From Dyadobacter sandarakinus (GTDB lineage: Bacteria; Bacteroidota; Bacteroidia; Cytophagales; Spirosomataceae): a DNA stretch of 64,000 nt. A program made the position numbers and the translations under genes. Every line of letters starts with the position of its first letter. The first letter of the stretch is position 1. Of the stretch, positions 33,440 through 42,159 are shown piece by piece. The notes under the pieces are model-generated. The model ran no database searches. It was not told where the DNA came from and was given only the letters and a program-made list of their open reading frames with translations. The stretch spans positions 4,948,001 to 5,012,000 of the forward strand of contig NZ_CP056775.1 in the NCBI RefSeq assembly GCF_016894445.1. The letters run 5' to 3'.

Positions 33440-34276
33440 ATGGCAATTACTGCACAAGATGTAAACAAACTTCGTCAGATGACTGGCGCAGGCATGATGG
33501 ACTGTAAAAAGGCACTTCAGGAAGCTGATGGTGACTTTGACAAAGCTGTCGATATTCTCCGTAAGCAAGGACAGAAAGTAGCAGCCAAACGTGCTGACAA
33601 TGCAGTTTCCGAAGGTACTGTACTGATCAAAATCAGCGAAGACGGAACAAACGGCAAGCTTATTGCCCTGGCTTGTGAAACAGAGCCTGTATCCAATGTC
33701 GAGGATTTTAAAAATCTTGCACAAAGCATTCTTGACAAAGCTGTTTCGGATAACATCAGCGATAAGGAAGCATTGCTTTCAGCTACCTTGGCTGACGGGC
33801 GTCCTGTGTCCGAGCACATCGTTGACCTGGTTGGAAAGCTGGGCGAAAAGCTGGAAATCATTGCATATGAAAATGTTACAGCTGACAAGGTTGTTCCTTA
33901 CATCCACTCCAATGGTAAACTGGGTGTGCTGGTAGCATTTGAAGGTGCAAACGACGCGGATGTAAGTGAACTGGGCAAAGATGTTGCCATGCAGATTGCA
34001 GCCATGAAGCCGATCGCACTTGACAAAGATGGTATTGATGCAGCTACTATCGAGCGTGAAATTGAAGTTGGAAAAGAGCAGGCACGTGCAGAAGGCAAGC
34101 CGGAAGCCATGCTTGAGAAAATCGCTCAGGGTAAACTTCAGAAGTTCTATAAAGACAATACGCTGCTGAACCAGGAGTTTGTAAAAGACGGATCACTTAC
34201 AATCCGCCAGTTGCTGGAGAAAACAGCTAAGGGTTTAAATGTCAAGACCTTTAAGCGTATCGCTATCGGAGGATAA
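33440..34276 (+). CDS. tsf: Translation elongation factor Ts
   Basis: EF-Ts exchanges GDP for GTP on EF-Tu. The 278-residue protein has the UBA-like N terminus (VNKLRQMTGAGMMDCKKALQEADGD), the core with VALACETEPVSN-like strand (LIALACETEPVSNVEDF), IHSNGKLGVLVAFE, DVAMQIAAMKPIAL and a C-terminal module ending TAKGLNVKTFKRIAIGG. Standard length. rpsB-tsf order is universal in bacteria, though a terminator separates the two here. Confidence 0.98.
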   Translation: MAITAQDVNKLRQMTGAGMMDCKKALQEADGDFDKAVDILRKQGQKVAAKRADNAVSEGTVLIKISEDGTNGKLIALACETEPVSNVEDFKNLAQSILDKAVSDNISDKEALLSATLADGRPVSEHIVDLVGKLGEKLEIIAYENVTADKVVPYIHSNGKLGVLVAFEGANDADVSELGKDVAMQIAAMKPIALDKDGIDAATIEREIEVGKEQARAEGKPEAMLEKIAQGKLQKFYKDNTLLNQEFVKDGSLTIRQLLEKTAKGLNVKTFKRIAIGG

Positions 34277-34302
34277 GTTTTTAAAATAAAATAATAACGA
34301 CA

Positions 34303-34334
34303 AACGCCTGGTATATACTTGTATACCAGGCGTT
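34303..34334 (+). terminator. Terminator after tsf
   Basis: A 13-bp perfect stem, AACGCCTGGTATA and complement (34303-34315 and 34322-34334), loop TACTTG, then G and seven T. The ECF sigma gene starts 59 bases later. Confidence 0.93.
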
Positions 34335-34392
34335 GTTTTTTAATATTTACGGAATAAGTAAGACGAAAACTACACACGCTTACCGAAAACGC

Positions 34393-34974
34393 ATGATTGA
34401 ACCTTCTACCCACACCACACGTCGTACACTGTCTGACGAAGAGCTGATCAGACTTTTTCTTACCTCCCGCGACAATGCTCATTTCGAGCGGCTTTACAAA
34501 CGCTATGTTGTAAAGGTGCACCAAAAATGCCTGACTTTGATCAAGGATCCGGTGCTGGCGCAGGATCTCACCCAGGAGGTTTTTTATAAGCTTCACCAAA
34601 AGCTGGACACCTTCAGGCAAAGTGCGCGGTTCTCTACCTGGCTTTATTCCATTACTTACAACATGTGCATGGATCAGGTACGTATTTCGGGCAGAAACAT
34701 CATTAATCTCCATGGCGACATGACGGAGTTTGAGGATGCGTCAGAGGACCTGATGCTGGATGAAGGAGAGCTGAGTATCGACATGCTGAGAAGTGCGCTT
34801 ACCAAGCTCAAACTCGACGAAAGGGCCATGCTTTACATGAAATACCTCGACAACAAAAGCATCCGGGATATTGCGCAGATCTTTGAGATCAATGAAAGTG
34901 CAGTGAAAATGCGCCTGATGAGATGCCGTGAGAAGCTCAGGAAAAAGTACTTTCAATCCCTTCATTTTAATTAA
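34393..34974 (+). CDS. ECF-type RNA polymerase sigma factor
   Basis: From ATG 34393 this 193-residue protein has sigma region 2 (DNAHFERLYKRYVVKVHQKC, LAQDLTQEVFYKLHQKLDTF, STWLYSITYNMCMDQVR) and region 4 (LTKLKLDERAMLYMKYLDNKS, IRDIAQIFEINESAVKMRLMR). Between them lies a short acidic linker. Regions 1.1 and 3 are absent, as in the ECF group. No anti-sigma gene is next to it. An alternative start at 34333 lies inside the tsf terminator and is rejected. Targets are unknown; the nearest candidate is the DUF3078 gene downstream. Confidence 0.93.
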   Translation: MIEPSTHTTRRTLSDEELIRLFLTSRDNAHFERLYKRYVVKVHQKCLTLIKDPVLAQDLTQEVFYKLHQKLDTFRQSARFSTWLYSITYNMCMDQVRISGRNIINLHGDMTEFEDASEDLMLDEGELSIDMLRSALTKLKLDERAMLYMKYLDNKSIRDIAQIFEINESAVKMRLMRCREKLRKKYFQSLHFN

Positions 34975-35109
34975 GAATCCTTTTTCGGATTGATGGAAAT
35001 TGCGTTAATTAACAGCGCAAAGCCATTTTTTTACAGCATTATGTCTCCTCAGATTGTTCATTCGGAAGGAGGCAGGCCATGCTTGTAAAGTTTACAAAAT
35101 CCATTGAGA

Positions 35110-36039
35110 ATGAATTTACAATTGAAGCCGGTCCTTCTGGCTTGCGCTATTTTTATGTCCGCCGCGCTGGCAGGACACGCGCAGAACACCGTTGACCTTA
35201 CCAATGCCATCAATGCTGCAAGATTCAAGGCTGCCAAAGATACCGTCTGGAAAAAAATGGAATTTGGAGCAAATCTTAATCAGGGATCATTCAGCTCAAA
35301 CTGGACAGGCGGCGGTGTTAATTCCGTAGCTGTTGGCTTGATGTTCAATGCATTAAGTGAAAGGAAGCAAGGTAAAAATGCCTGGCGAAATGATTTTCAG
35401 TCGCAATACGGGGTAGTACGCAACAAGGGCCAGCAAAGCCGCAAAAACCTGGATCGCATTTTCTTTGATACCAAATACAATCGCGAGCTATCTCATAAAT
35501 GGAGCCTGTTTGCCAACCTGAACCTGCTGTCGCAATTTGCCCCGGGTTACGACTACCAAACAATCGGTGATTCTATCAGTATCAAAAGGAAGGTGTCGGG
35601 TCTGTTTTCACCGGCTTACCTCACAGAGGCGGTCGGTATCGAGTTTCGTCCGGTTCCGTACTTCTTTCTTGATTTCGCGCCTGGTGCATTGCGCCAGACA
35701 ATCGTAGCCGACAAGGATCTTTATGTAAATACACCCGATCAGAAGAATTATGGCGTGCCTATCGGCAAGACTGTGCGTACCGAAGCGGCATTAATTCAGC
35801 TTGTAGCTAATTTTGACAAGGATATTGCAAAGAATGTGAATCTGAAATTCCGGTACCTGATGTATTCAAGCTTCCGCGATCCATTAAATGCCGATCAGCG
35901 GCTGGATGCCATGCTGACTGCAAAGATCAATAAGTACGTCAATGTCAATCTGGGTGCAATACTGGTTTATGATGAGGACCAGAGTGACAGAATACAGTTT
36001 GCCCAGGCACTAAGCATAGGGTTTCTTTATTCCTTCTGA
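35110..36039 (+). CDS. DUF3078 domain secreted protein
   Basis: From ATG 35110 this 309-residue protein has a signal peptide (ending LAGHAQ, about residue 25). The DUF3078 body has alternating beta strands with aromatic residues (GANLNQGSFSSNWTGGGVNS, FFDTKYNRELSHKWSLFANL, FFLDFAPGALRQ, NVNLKFRYLMYSSF) ending in Phe. This looks like an outer-membrane beta-barrel, typical for the family, whose function is unknown. It is preceded by the ECF sigma gene (135 bases) and followed by a terminator. The frame begins at a TTG at 35104. Confidence 0.87.
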   Translation: MNLQLKPVLLACAIFMSAALAGHAQNTVDLTNAINAARFKAAKDTVWKKMEFGANLNQGSFSSNWTGGGVNSVAVGLMFNALSERKQGKNAWRNDFQSQYGVVRNKGQQSRKNLDRIFFDTKYNRELSHKWSLFANLNLLSQFAPGYDYQTIGDSISIKRKVSGLFSPAYLTEAVGIEFRPVPYFFLDFAPGALRQTIVADKDLYVNTPDQKNYGVPIGKTVRTEAALIQLVANFDKDIAKNVNLKFRYLMYSSFRDPLNADQRLDAMLTAKINKYVNVNLGAILVYDEDQSDRIQFAQALSIGFLYSF

Positions 36040-36185
36040 TTTCCAATTAATTTTAGCTTACCTGCATTCAGGAACTTCAAACGTTTAGTCCCAAGGGAAT
36101 GTAGCTGGTCTGATGGGCAGAAGTAATTGGTGCTGTTTTTAAAAAGATCATCCTACCGTAGACCAGGTTTAAAGAAGATTATAAG

Positions 36186-36210
36186 AAAGAGGCTGCCCGG
36201 CAGCCTCTTT
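36186..36210 (+). terminator. Terminator between the DUF3078 gene and murD
   Basis: An 11-bp perfect stem, AAAGAGGCTGC and complement (36186-36196 and 36200-36210), with a CCG loop, then a short T-rich stretch. It isolates the murD-ftsZ operon from upstream genes; a promoter-like TACCTTCG lies just after it near 36260. Confidence 0.85.
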
Positions 36211-36302
36211 TTATTTGGCCGGACCTACCGCAGGGTAACTTTTTTTACGGAAAACGCATACCTTCGTATTGTTTCGGGCATATCAACTTTAACCATTATT
36301 CG

Positions 36303-37649
36303 GTGCAAAATAAGGTTACAATTCTTGGTGGAGGTGAAAGCGGAGTAGGAGCAGCTATTTTGGCTGCTGCGCAGGGTTTTGAGGTTTTCTTGTCAGACTC
36401 CGGGCCGATCAGCGATAAGTACCTAGCGATATTGGACGAGCGGGAAATCTTTTTCGAGCAGGGCGGACATTCACCGGCAAGAATACTTGAAAGTGACCTT
36501 GTTATCAAAAGTCCGGGTATTCCCGACAGTGTACCCCTGGTTCGGGCACTGCTGGATAAAGGTACTCCGGTAATATCAGAAATAGAATTTGCATCAAGGT
36601 ACACCAATGCCAGGCTGATTGCCATCACCGGAAGCAATGGAAAAACTACCACTACTTTACTGACTTACCATTTGCTGAAAACTGCCGGGTTGCAGGTAGG
36701 ATTGGCGGGAAATGTCGGGGACAGCTTTGCCTGGCAGGTAGCTGAGCAGCATTTTGACCACTACGTGCTGGAAGTCAGCAGCTTTCAGCTGGACAATATT
36801 GACAAGTTCAGGCCTTATATCTCCATTCTGTTGAACATTACGCCCGATCACCTGGATCGTTACGGCTACGAATTCCAGAACTATGTGGATTCCAAATTCA
36901 ACATCATACGCAACCAGACTCCGGACGATTTCCTCATTTACTTTGACGGAAGCGACGTCATAAAAAAAGAGCTGGAAAAAAGGGCTGTCCAGCCCGAGCC
37001 GGTAGCTATATCCATTGAGCATGAGGTGCAGGCGGGATCTTATCTTTCCGGCAACACACTGATCAGTCAGATACAGGGAAGAAAATTTGAACAATCATTT
37101 TCAGAACTACCGGTCAAAGGTCCGCATAATGCGATCAATGCACTGGCTGCCATCTCCGCTGCCATGCTGGTAGGTATTGAAGAAAATGTGATACAGGAAG
37201 GAATGAAATCCTTCAAAAATGCTCCGCACCGGCTGGAAGAAGTAGCTGTAAGTGCTGGTGTCACATACATTAACGATTCGAAAGCGACGAACGTCGATTC
37301 CGTATATTATGCATTGGGAAGTTTTGACAAGCCGGTGATCCTGATTGCAGGAGGAGTGGATAAAGGGAACGACTATGACCAGATCAGGGATATGGTGCAG
37401 GATAAAGTGAAAGGGCTTATCATTCTGGGTAAAAAAATTGACAAGCTGCGGGATTACTTTTCAGGAATAGTTTCTGAAATTTATCCTACACAGGACATAC
37501 AGGATGCGGTACGCAAGGCCAGAGAATGGAGCAATCCCGGTGATATCGTGCTGCTTTCGCCCGCCTGTGCCAGTTTTGATCTTTTTAAGAATTATGAAGA
37601 CCGGGGTGATCAGTTTAAGGCTGCTGTCCGGAGTATGATCGGGGAATAA
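36303..37649 (+). CDS. murD: UDP-N-acetylmuramoyl-L-alanine:D-glutamate ligase
   Basis: MurD adds D-glutamate to UDP-MurNAc-L-Ala in the cytoplasm. The 448-residue protein (GTG start at 36303) has a Rossmann N-terminal domain (VTILGGGESGVGAAILAAAQG), the Mur ligase P-loop AITGSNGKTTTTLLTYHLL near residues 110-128, the carbamylated-lysine region and TPDHLDRYGYEFQNYVDSKF, and NDSKATNVDSVYYAL at about residue 325. It is the first gene of the seven-gene cluster. murE and mraY, which usually precede it, are absent. Confidence 0.97.
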   Translation: MQNKVTILGGGESGVGAAILAAAQGFEVFLSDSGPISDKYLAILDEREIFFEQGGHSPARILESDLVIKSPGIPDSVPLVRALLDKGTPVISEIEFASRYTNARLIAITGSNGKTTTTLLTYHLLKTAGLQVGLAGNVGDSFAWQVAEQHFDHYVLEVSSFQLDNIDKFRPYISILLNITPDHLDRYGYEFQNYVDSKFNIIRNQTPDDFLIYFDGSDVIKKELEKRAVQPEPVAISIEHEVQAGSYLSGNTLISQIQGRKFEQSFSELPVKGPHNAINALAAISAAMLVGIEENVIQEGMKSFKNAPHRLEEVAVSAGVTYINDSKATNVDSVYYALGSFDKPVILIAGGVDKGNDYDQIRDMVQDKVKGLIILGKKIDKLRDYFSGIVSEIYPTQDIQDAVRKAREWSNPGDIVLLSPACASFDLFKNYEDRGDQFKAAVRSMIGE

Positions 37650-37668
37650 GGCTAGTTGAGGATACAGA

Positions 37669-38823
37669 ATGAATTTTTTACAAAAGCTCAGGGAAGATAC
37701 GCAGGTATGGTTTATCAAAAACCTCAAAGGTGACCCCTGGATCTGGGGTACCTGCATTGTCATGCTTTTCTGGAGTGTGGTAGTGGTGTACAGCGCGAGT
37801 GTCAAAGATGCTTACAGCCAGATGGGCGGTAATACGGAGTACTTCCTGTATAAACATGTGCTGTTATGCATTATTTCACTGGTGGTCATGTACTTCGTGC
37901 ATAAGATACCCTACATCAAGTTTGTATATGTTACCCGGCTGGCACTTTGGAGCTCAATCCTGCTGCTGCTCTTTACACTTTTTTTTGGTACCTCGGTCAA
38001 TGAAGCCGCACGCTGGATCGAGATCCCGGTGATTGGTCAGCGGTTTCAACCTTCGGAATGGGCCAAAGTCGCCCTGATTGCCCACTTATCCTTGATCCTT
38101 GCACGCCATATCAAAGGTGGCTGGAATACCCGCGAACTGCTTCTTGAACCCCTGGCTCTGGTAGCGCTCGTTTGTGGCCTGATTTTCAGCAGCAATGTAT
38201 CTACCGCGGTTATGCTGGCAGGAATATGCTTTATGCTGATGTTTGTAGGAAAAGTACCTGTCCAGTACCTGCTGTTTACTATGCTTGGACTGGTCTTCTT
38301 TGCCGCGTGCGCTATTTTACTTAAAAAAACACAGCGTTCCGGCACAGCTCAGAGCAGGATTGCCACTTTCCTTGACAATGATGTGGTAGTGTACCAGTCA
38401 CAGCAATCCTATATGGCGATGGCCAGGGGCGGATTATATGGAGAAGGAGTGGCAAAAAGCCGCCAGCGCCGCTTTCTGCCTGAACCACAGAAAGATTTCA
38501 TCTTTGCCGTGGCCGTGGAAGAATATGGTACGCTGGGCGGATCTTTCCTGATTGTTTTGTACCTCATACTGCTCTATCGCGGTCTCAAAGCCATTGAAGC
38601 CACGAAGAGGCCATTTGGAGGGCTGCTATCTGCCGGATTGACGTTTGTCATCGTGAGTCAGGCATTTTCGGCTATGGCTGTTACGGTAGGGCTGGTACCG
38701 GTAACCGGGCAAACACTTCCGTTTTTCAGTCAGGGAGGAACGTCCCTGATTTTTACAGGTATATCCATGGGGATGATCCTGAGTGTGAGCCGGGGAGAGA
38801 TTGTTGAAGAAAAAAGAATTTAG
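37669..38823 (+). CDS. ftsW: Septal peptidoglycan polymerase FtsW (SEDS family)
   Basis: This 384-residue protein has about ten membrane helices. Signatures are the SEDS motifs NEAARWIEIPVIGQRFQPSEWAK, NVSTAVMLAGICFMLMFVG, a periplasmic loop with YQSQQSYMAMARGGLYGEGV, and EPQKDFIFAVAVEEYGTLGG. It ends in LPFFSQGGTSLIFTG. FtsW polymerises lipid II glycans at the septum with its partner penicillin-binding protein. It lies 19 bases after murD and 3 before murG. Confidence 0.97.
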   Translation: MNFLQKLREDTQVWFIKNLKGDPWIWGTCIVMLFWSVVVVYSASVKDAYSQMGGNTEYFLYKHVLLCIISLVVMYFVHKIPYIKFVYVTRLALWSSILLLLFTLFFGTSVNEAARWIEIPVIGQRFQPSEWAKVALIAHLSLILARHIKGGWNTRELLLEPLALVALVCGLIFSSNVSTAVMLAGICFMLMFVGKVPVQYLLFTMLGLVFFAACAILLKKTQRSGTAQSRIATFLDNDVVVYQSQQSYMAMARGGLYGEGVAKSRQRRFLPEPQKDFIFAVAVEEYGTLGGSFLIVLYLILLYRGLKAIEATKRPFGGLLSAGLTFVIVSQAFSAMAVTVGLVPVTGQTLPFFSQGGTSLIFTGISMGMILSVSRGEIVEEKRI

Positions 38824-38826
38824 TCA

Positions 38827-39924
38827 ATGCCGAAACGCGTCATTATCAGCGGTGGAGGCACCGGTGGTCATATTTATCCTGCTATTGCGATTGCCACTGC
38901 CTTACAGCAGCTGGAACCCGACCTCGAGGTTTTGTTTGTAGGAGCTTTGGGGAAAATGGAAATGGAGAAAGTCCCCCGTGCAGGATATGAGATCGTGGGC
39001 TTGCCTATCGTGGGAATAAAAAGATCTTTATCTCCTTCCAACCTGGCTTTTCCAGTCAAGTTGTTTAAAAGTCTTTCCAAAGCAAGACAAATTATCCGCG
39101 ACTTCCGGCCTGACGCTGCCGTGGGAGTTGGTGGCTTTGCAAGCGGTCCTTTGCTGATGATGGCCTCTCTGGCAGGCATTCCTACTCTTATCCAGGAGCA
39201 GAATTCCTATGCGGGCATTACCAACAAGCTCCTGGCCAGAAAAGCCAGGAAGATTTGTGTTGCATACCCGGGAATGCAGGCCTTTTTTCCTGAGCAAAAG
39301 CTTGCCGTACTGGGTAACCCGGTGCGCAATGATATTATTGATATTTCCACCAAAAAAGCCCAGGCACTCGAATACTTTAAGCTCGATCCTAACCGGCAAA
39401 CGCTGTTTGTAATGGGTGGCAGCCTGGGGGCGCGCTCTATCAATGAAAGCATTAATGCAGGCATTGGAGAGCTTGTAAGTTCGGGTTACCAGGTGATCTG
39501 GCAAACCGGTAAGGACTTCGCTGAGAAGGCCGGGATCACGGCAGCATTCTCCGGGAATGATCAGGTACGTGTTTTTGACTTTATATACCAGATGGACCTG
39601 GCATACGCGATTGCTGACGTAGTCGTATCGCGTGCAGGCGCGCTGTCGGTGTCTGAATTATGCCTGGCAGCGAAGCCGGCAATCCTTGTTCCTTATCCTT
39701 ATGCCTCAGAAGATCACCAGACTAAGAATGCGGAGGCCCTGGTGCAGGAGAAGGCGGCAATTTTGATTGAAGACGGGCAAGCCCGGAAAACGTTGGTAAG
39801 CAAGGCAATCGGGCTTTTGCAGGACCCGGCCAGGCAGCAGCGATTAAAGGAAAATATCAGCAAACTGGCGAAACCTTCCGCAGCACGGGATATTGCTTTG
39901 GAAGTATTGAAGTTGATTAACTAA
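38827..39924 (+). CDS. murG: UDP-GlcNAc:lipid I N-acetylglucosaminyltransferase MurG
   Basis: MurG converts lipid I to lipid II on the inner face of the membrane. The 365-residue GT-B protein shows IISGGGTGGHIYPAIAIATAL at the N terminus, AAVGVGGFASGPLLMMASL, TLIQEQNSYAGITNKLL, FVMGGSLGARSINESI and the nucleotide-sugar motif SRAGALSVSELCLAAKPAIL with PYASEDHQTKNAEAL. All are normal. It forms a tight operon with ftsW (3-base gap) and murC (13-base gap). Confidence 0.98.
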   Translation: MPKRVIISGGGTGGHIYPAIAIATALQQLEPDLEVLFVGALGKMEMEKVPRAGYEIVGLPIVGIKRSLSPSNLAFPVKLFKSLSKARQIIRDFRPDAAVGVGGFASGPLLMMASLAGIPTLIQEQNSYAGITNKLLARKARKICVAYPGMQAFFPEQKLAVLGNPVRNDIIDISTKKAQALEYFKLDPNRQTLFVMGGSLGARSINESINAGIGELVSSGYQVIWQTGKDFAEKAGITAAFSGNDQVRVFDFIYQMDLAYAIADVVVSRAGALSVSELCLAAKPAILVPYPYASEDHQTKNAEALVQEKAAILIEDGQARKTLVSKAIGLLQDPARQQRLKENISKLAKPSAARDIALEVLKLIN

Positions 39925-39937
39925 TAAAAAGAGCAGT

Positions 39938-41341
39938 ATGTCGTCGTCCCTCACAAATTGGAAAAACATATACTTTGTCGGCATCGGTGGCATCGGCATG
40001 AGTGCACTTGCGCGGTGGTTCAATGCCAATGGATTTCATCTTGCGGGTTACGACAAAACGATGACACCACTGGTAGGTGCATTGGAGCAGGAGGGCATAG
40101 AAGTCACCTTGAATGATGCAATTGAAACCATACCGCAGGCATTTCGTGAAAATCCGGATGAAACCCTCGTGATTTATACGCCGGCCGTACCGGTGAAGCA
40201 TGTTCAGATGAATTTTTTCAGGGACAATAATTTTATGATCCTGAAAAGGTCGCAGGTACTCGGTTTACTGACGCGGAATCTGAGAACGATAGGTGTGGCA
40301 GGAACACATGGAAAAACGACTACTTCGTCCCTTGTAGCACATATCCTCCGGCATGCCGGGGTTAACAGTACCGCATTTCTGGGCGGTATTACACAAAATT
40401 ATGGGACCAATCTCCTGCTGAACGAGCCTACGGATGAGCTTGAGTCCGTTTTCTGCGTGGTGGAAGCCGACGAATTTGACCGTTCTTTTCTGACTTTATT
40501 TCCGGAAATAGGCATTGTGACCTCTACGGACGCAGATCATCTCGATATCTATGGAGAACATAGTGCCGTGCTGGAATCATTTCGCGAGTATGTGGGTCAG
40601 ATTGACGAGGACGGGATCCTGTTTATGAGAGCAGGGCTTGAAATAGCCAATGCGGCCAAGGCAAAGGTGCAGACGTATGGCCTGAACGAAGGTGACTACC
40701 GTGCTGCCGGCATCCGTATTGACCAGTCCAGATTTGTATTTGACCTGATATATCCGGATGGTACAATTGAGGGCATCCGGATGAGTATACCCGGGTACCA
40801 CAATATTGAAAATGCGATAGCAGCCAGTGCGGTGGCGCTGTACCTGGGTGTTGCAGGTAAACAGGTCAGGAATGCGCTGGAAAGCTATAAGGGCGTGAAA
40901 AGGCGTTTTGAGTACCAGGTCGAGGATGAGGCACACGTTTATATTGATGACTATGCCCATCACCCATCCGAAATTGAAGCATTCCTTACTTCTGTCAAGG
41001 GTTTGTATCCGGGGCGGCACATTACAGCCATTTTCCAGCCTCATCTTTTTACAAGAACGCGTGACTTTGCAGATGGTTTTGGTCAAAGTCTCTCACTGGC
41101 AGACAGGCTTCTTCTGATGGATATCTATCCGGCCCGTGAACTGCCCATTGAAGGAATCACTTCCGAAATGCTGCTTGATAAGGTTTTGATTGATGATAAA
41201 AGGCTTGTAGCCAGAGATGAGATCCTGGATATTTTGCGCAGTCAGGAGACTGATATTGTCGTGACAATAGGTGCCGGAGACATTGATACTTTGGTTACTC
41301 CGATTAAAGACTTGCTTGCCAGTTCATTTACGAATAATTAG
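39938..41341 (+). CDS. murC: UDP-N-acetylmuramate:L-alanine ligase
   Basis: MurC attaches L-alanine to UDP-MurNAc, the first peptide step. This 467-residue protein has the N-terminal YFVGIGGIGMSALARWFNAN motif, the P-loop GVAGTHGKTTTSSLVAHILRH near residues 123-143, VVEADEFDRSFLTLFPEIGIV, TSTDADHLDIYG and the C-terminal IDDYAHHPSEIEAFLTSVK. Length and motifs are standard. It is the fourth gene of the cluster; ftsQ follows after 25 bases. Confidence 0.98.
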   Translation: MSSSLTNWKNIYFVGIGGIGMSALARWFNANGFHLAGYDKTMTPLVGALEQEGIEVTLNDAIETIPQAFRENPDETLVIYTPAVPVKHVQMNFFRDNNFMILKRSQVLGLLTRNLRTIGVAGTHGKTTTSSLVAHILRHAGVNSTAFLGGITQNYGTNLLLNEPTDELESVFCVVEADEFDRSFLTLFPEIGIVTSTDADHLDIYGEHSAVLESFREYVGQIDEDGILFMRAGLEIANAAKAKVQTYGLNEGDYRAAGIRIDQSRFVFDLIYPDGTIEGIRMSIPGYHNIENAIAASAVALYLGVAGKQVRNALESYKGVKRRFEYQVEDEAHVYIDDYAHHPSEIEAFLTSVKGLYPGRHITAIFQPHLFTRTRDFADGFGQSLSLADRLLLMDIYPARELPIEGITSEMLLDKVLIDDKRLVARDEILDILRSQETDIVVTIGAGDIDTLVTPIKDLLASSFTNN

Positions 41342-41366
41342 CAATAGCGTTTTTAATATTACTGAG

Positions 41367-42143
41367 ATGTTACGTAAATTTGACTATCCATGGCTTTTGT
41401 TGAAACGCAGTTTGTGGCTGATTTTGCCAATTGCAGGGATAGGAATGGCCGAAAATAAGCTTGGCAGCCAGCGGTGTAACAATCTGGTAATTTCGATTCA
41501 GGGCGACTCAGGTACCCGGTTTTTGAATCAGATGGATGTACGTATGCTGGTCACTGAAAACGGCGGCGACCCGCTGATGGGCAGCCGGCTGAATGATGTG
41601 GAGCTTCACGAACTGGAACGAAGAGTTCGTCGAAGTAAGTTGATAAAAAAGTGTCAGATATTTCGCGATCTTAGGGGTGACGTTGTGATTGAGGTAGAGC
41701 AGGAAAAGCCGCTTGCGCGATGGATTAACAGTTCGGTAAACGGGGAAGTACGCAACACGTCGGGATACTATATCAGTGACGAGGGCGTTTTTTTTCCATT
41801 ATCGGACAGCTATTCAGCCCGCACGCTCCTTGTTTCAGGGCCCTATTTTAACAATCCTGAAAATCTGAAATCCGGGGAAGGAGCTTCTCTGATGGAGCTG
41901 CTCAAGTACCTGAACGAGGATCCATTCTGGCGGGCACAAGTGTCTGAGCTGATCGTGGACAGGGATGGTGAAATCAGCCTGATGACGGTTTTGGGAGATC
42001 AGGTGATAGAGTTCGGAAAGGCCGATGCATACCAGGCCAAATTCTGGAAGCTGCGGACTTTTTACAATAAGGTTCTGAGTCGGGATTGGGGCAGGTACAA
42101 AAGAATAAATGTTAAGTTTCAGGATCAAATAGTTTGTGAATAG
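41367..42143 (+). CDS. ftsQ: Cell division protein FtsQ
   Basis: From ATG 41367 this 258-residue protein has a short cytoplasmic start, one membrane helix (SLWLILPIAGIGMAENKLG, with unusually few hydrophobic residues at its end), and periplasmic POTRA and FtsQ-type beta domains (LVISIQGDSGTRFLNQMDVRM, ELERRVRRSKLIKKCQIFRD). Sequence is poorly conserved in the family; position between murC and ftsA decides the call. A longer in-frame start at 41271 overlaps murC and is rejected. FtsQ links early and late divisome proteins. Confidence 0.92.
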   Translation: MLRKFDYPWLLLKRSLWLILPIAGIGMAENKLGSQRCNNLVISIQGDSGTRFLNQMDVRMLVTENGGDPLMGSRLNDVELHELERRVRRSKLIKKCQIFRDLRGDVVIEVEQEKPLARWINSSVNGEVRNTSGYYISDEGVFFPLSDSYSARTLLVSGPYFNNPENLKSGEGASLMELLKYLNEDPFWRAQVSELIVDRDGEISLMTVLGDQVIEFGKADAYQAKFWKLRTFYNKVLSRDWGRYKRINVKFQDQIVCE

Positions 42144-42159
42144 TATTCACCATAGAGGT

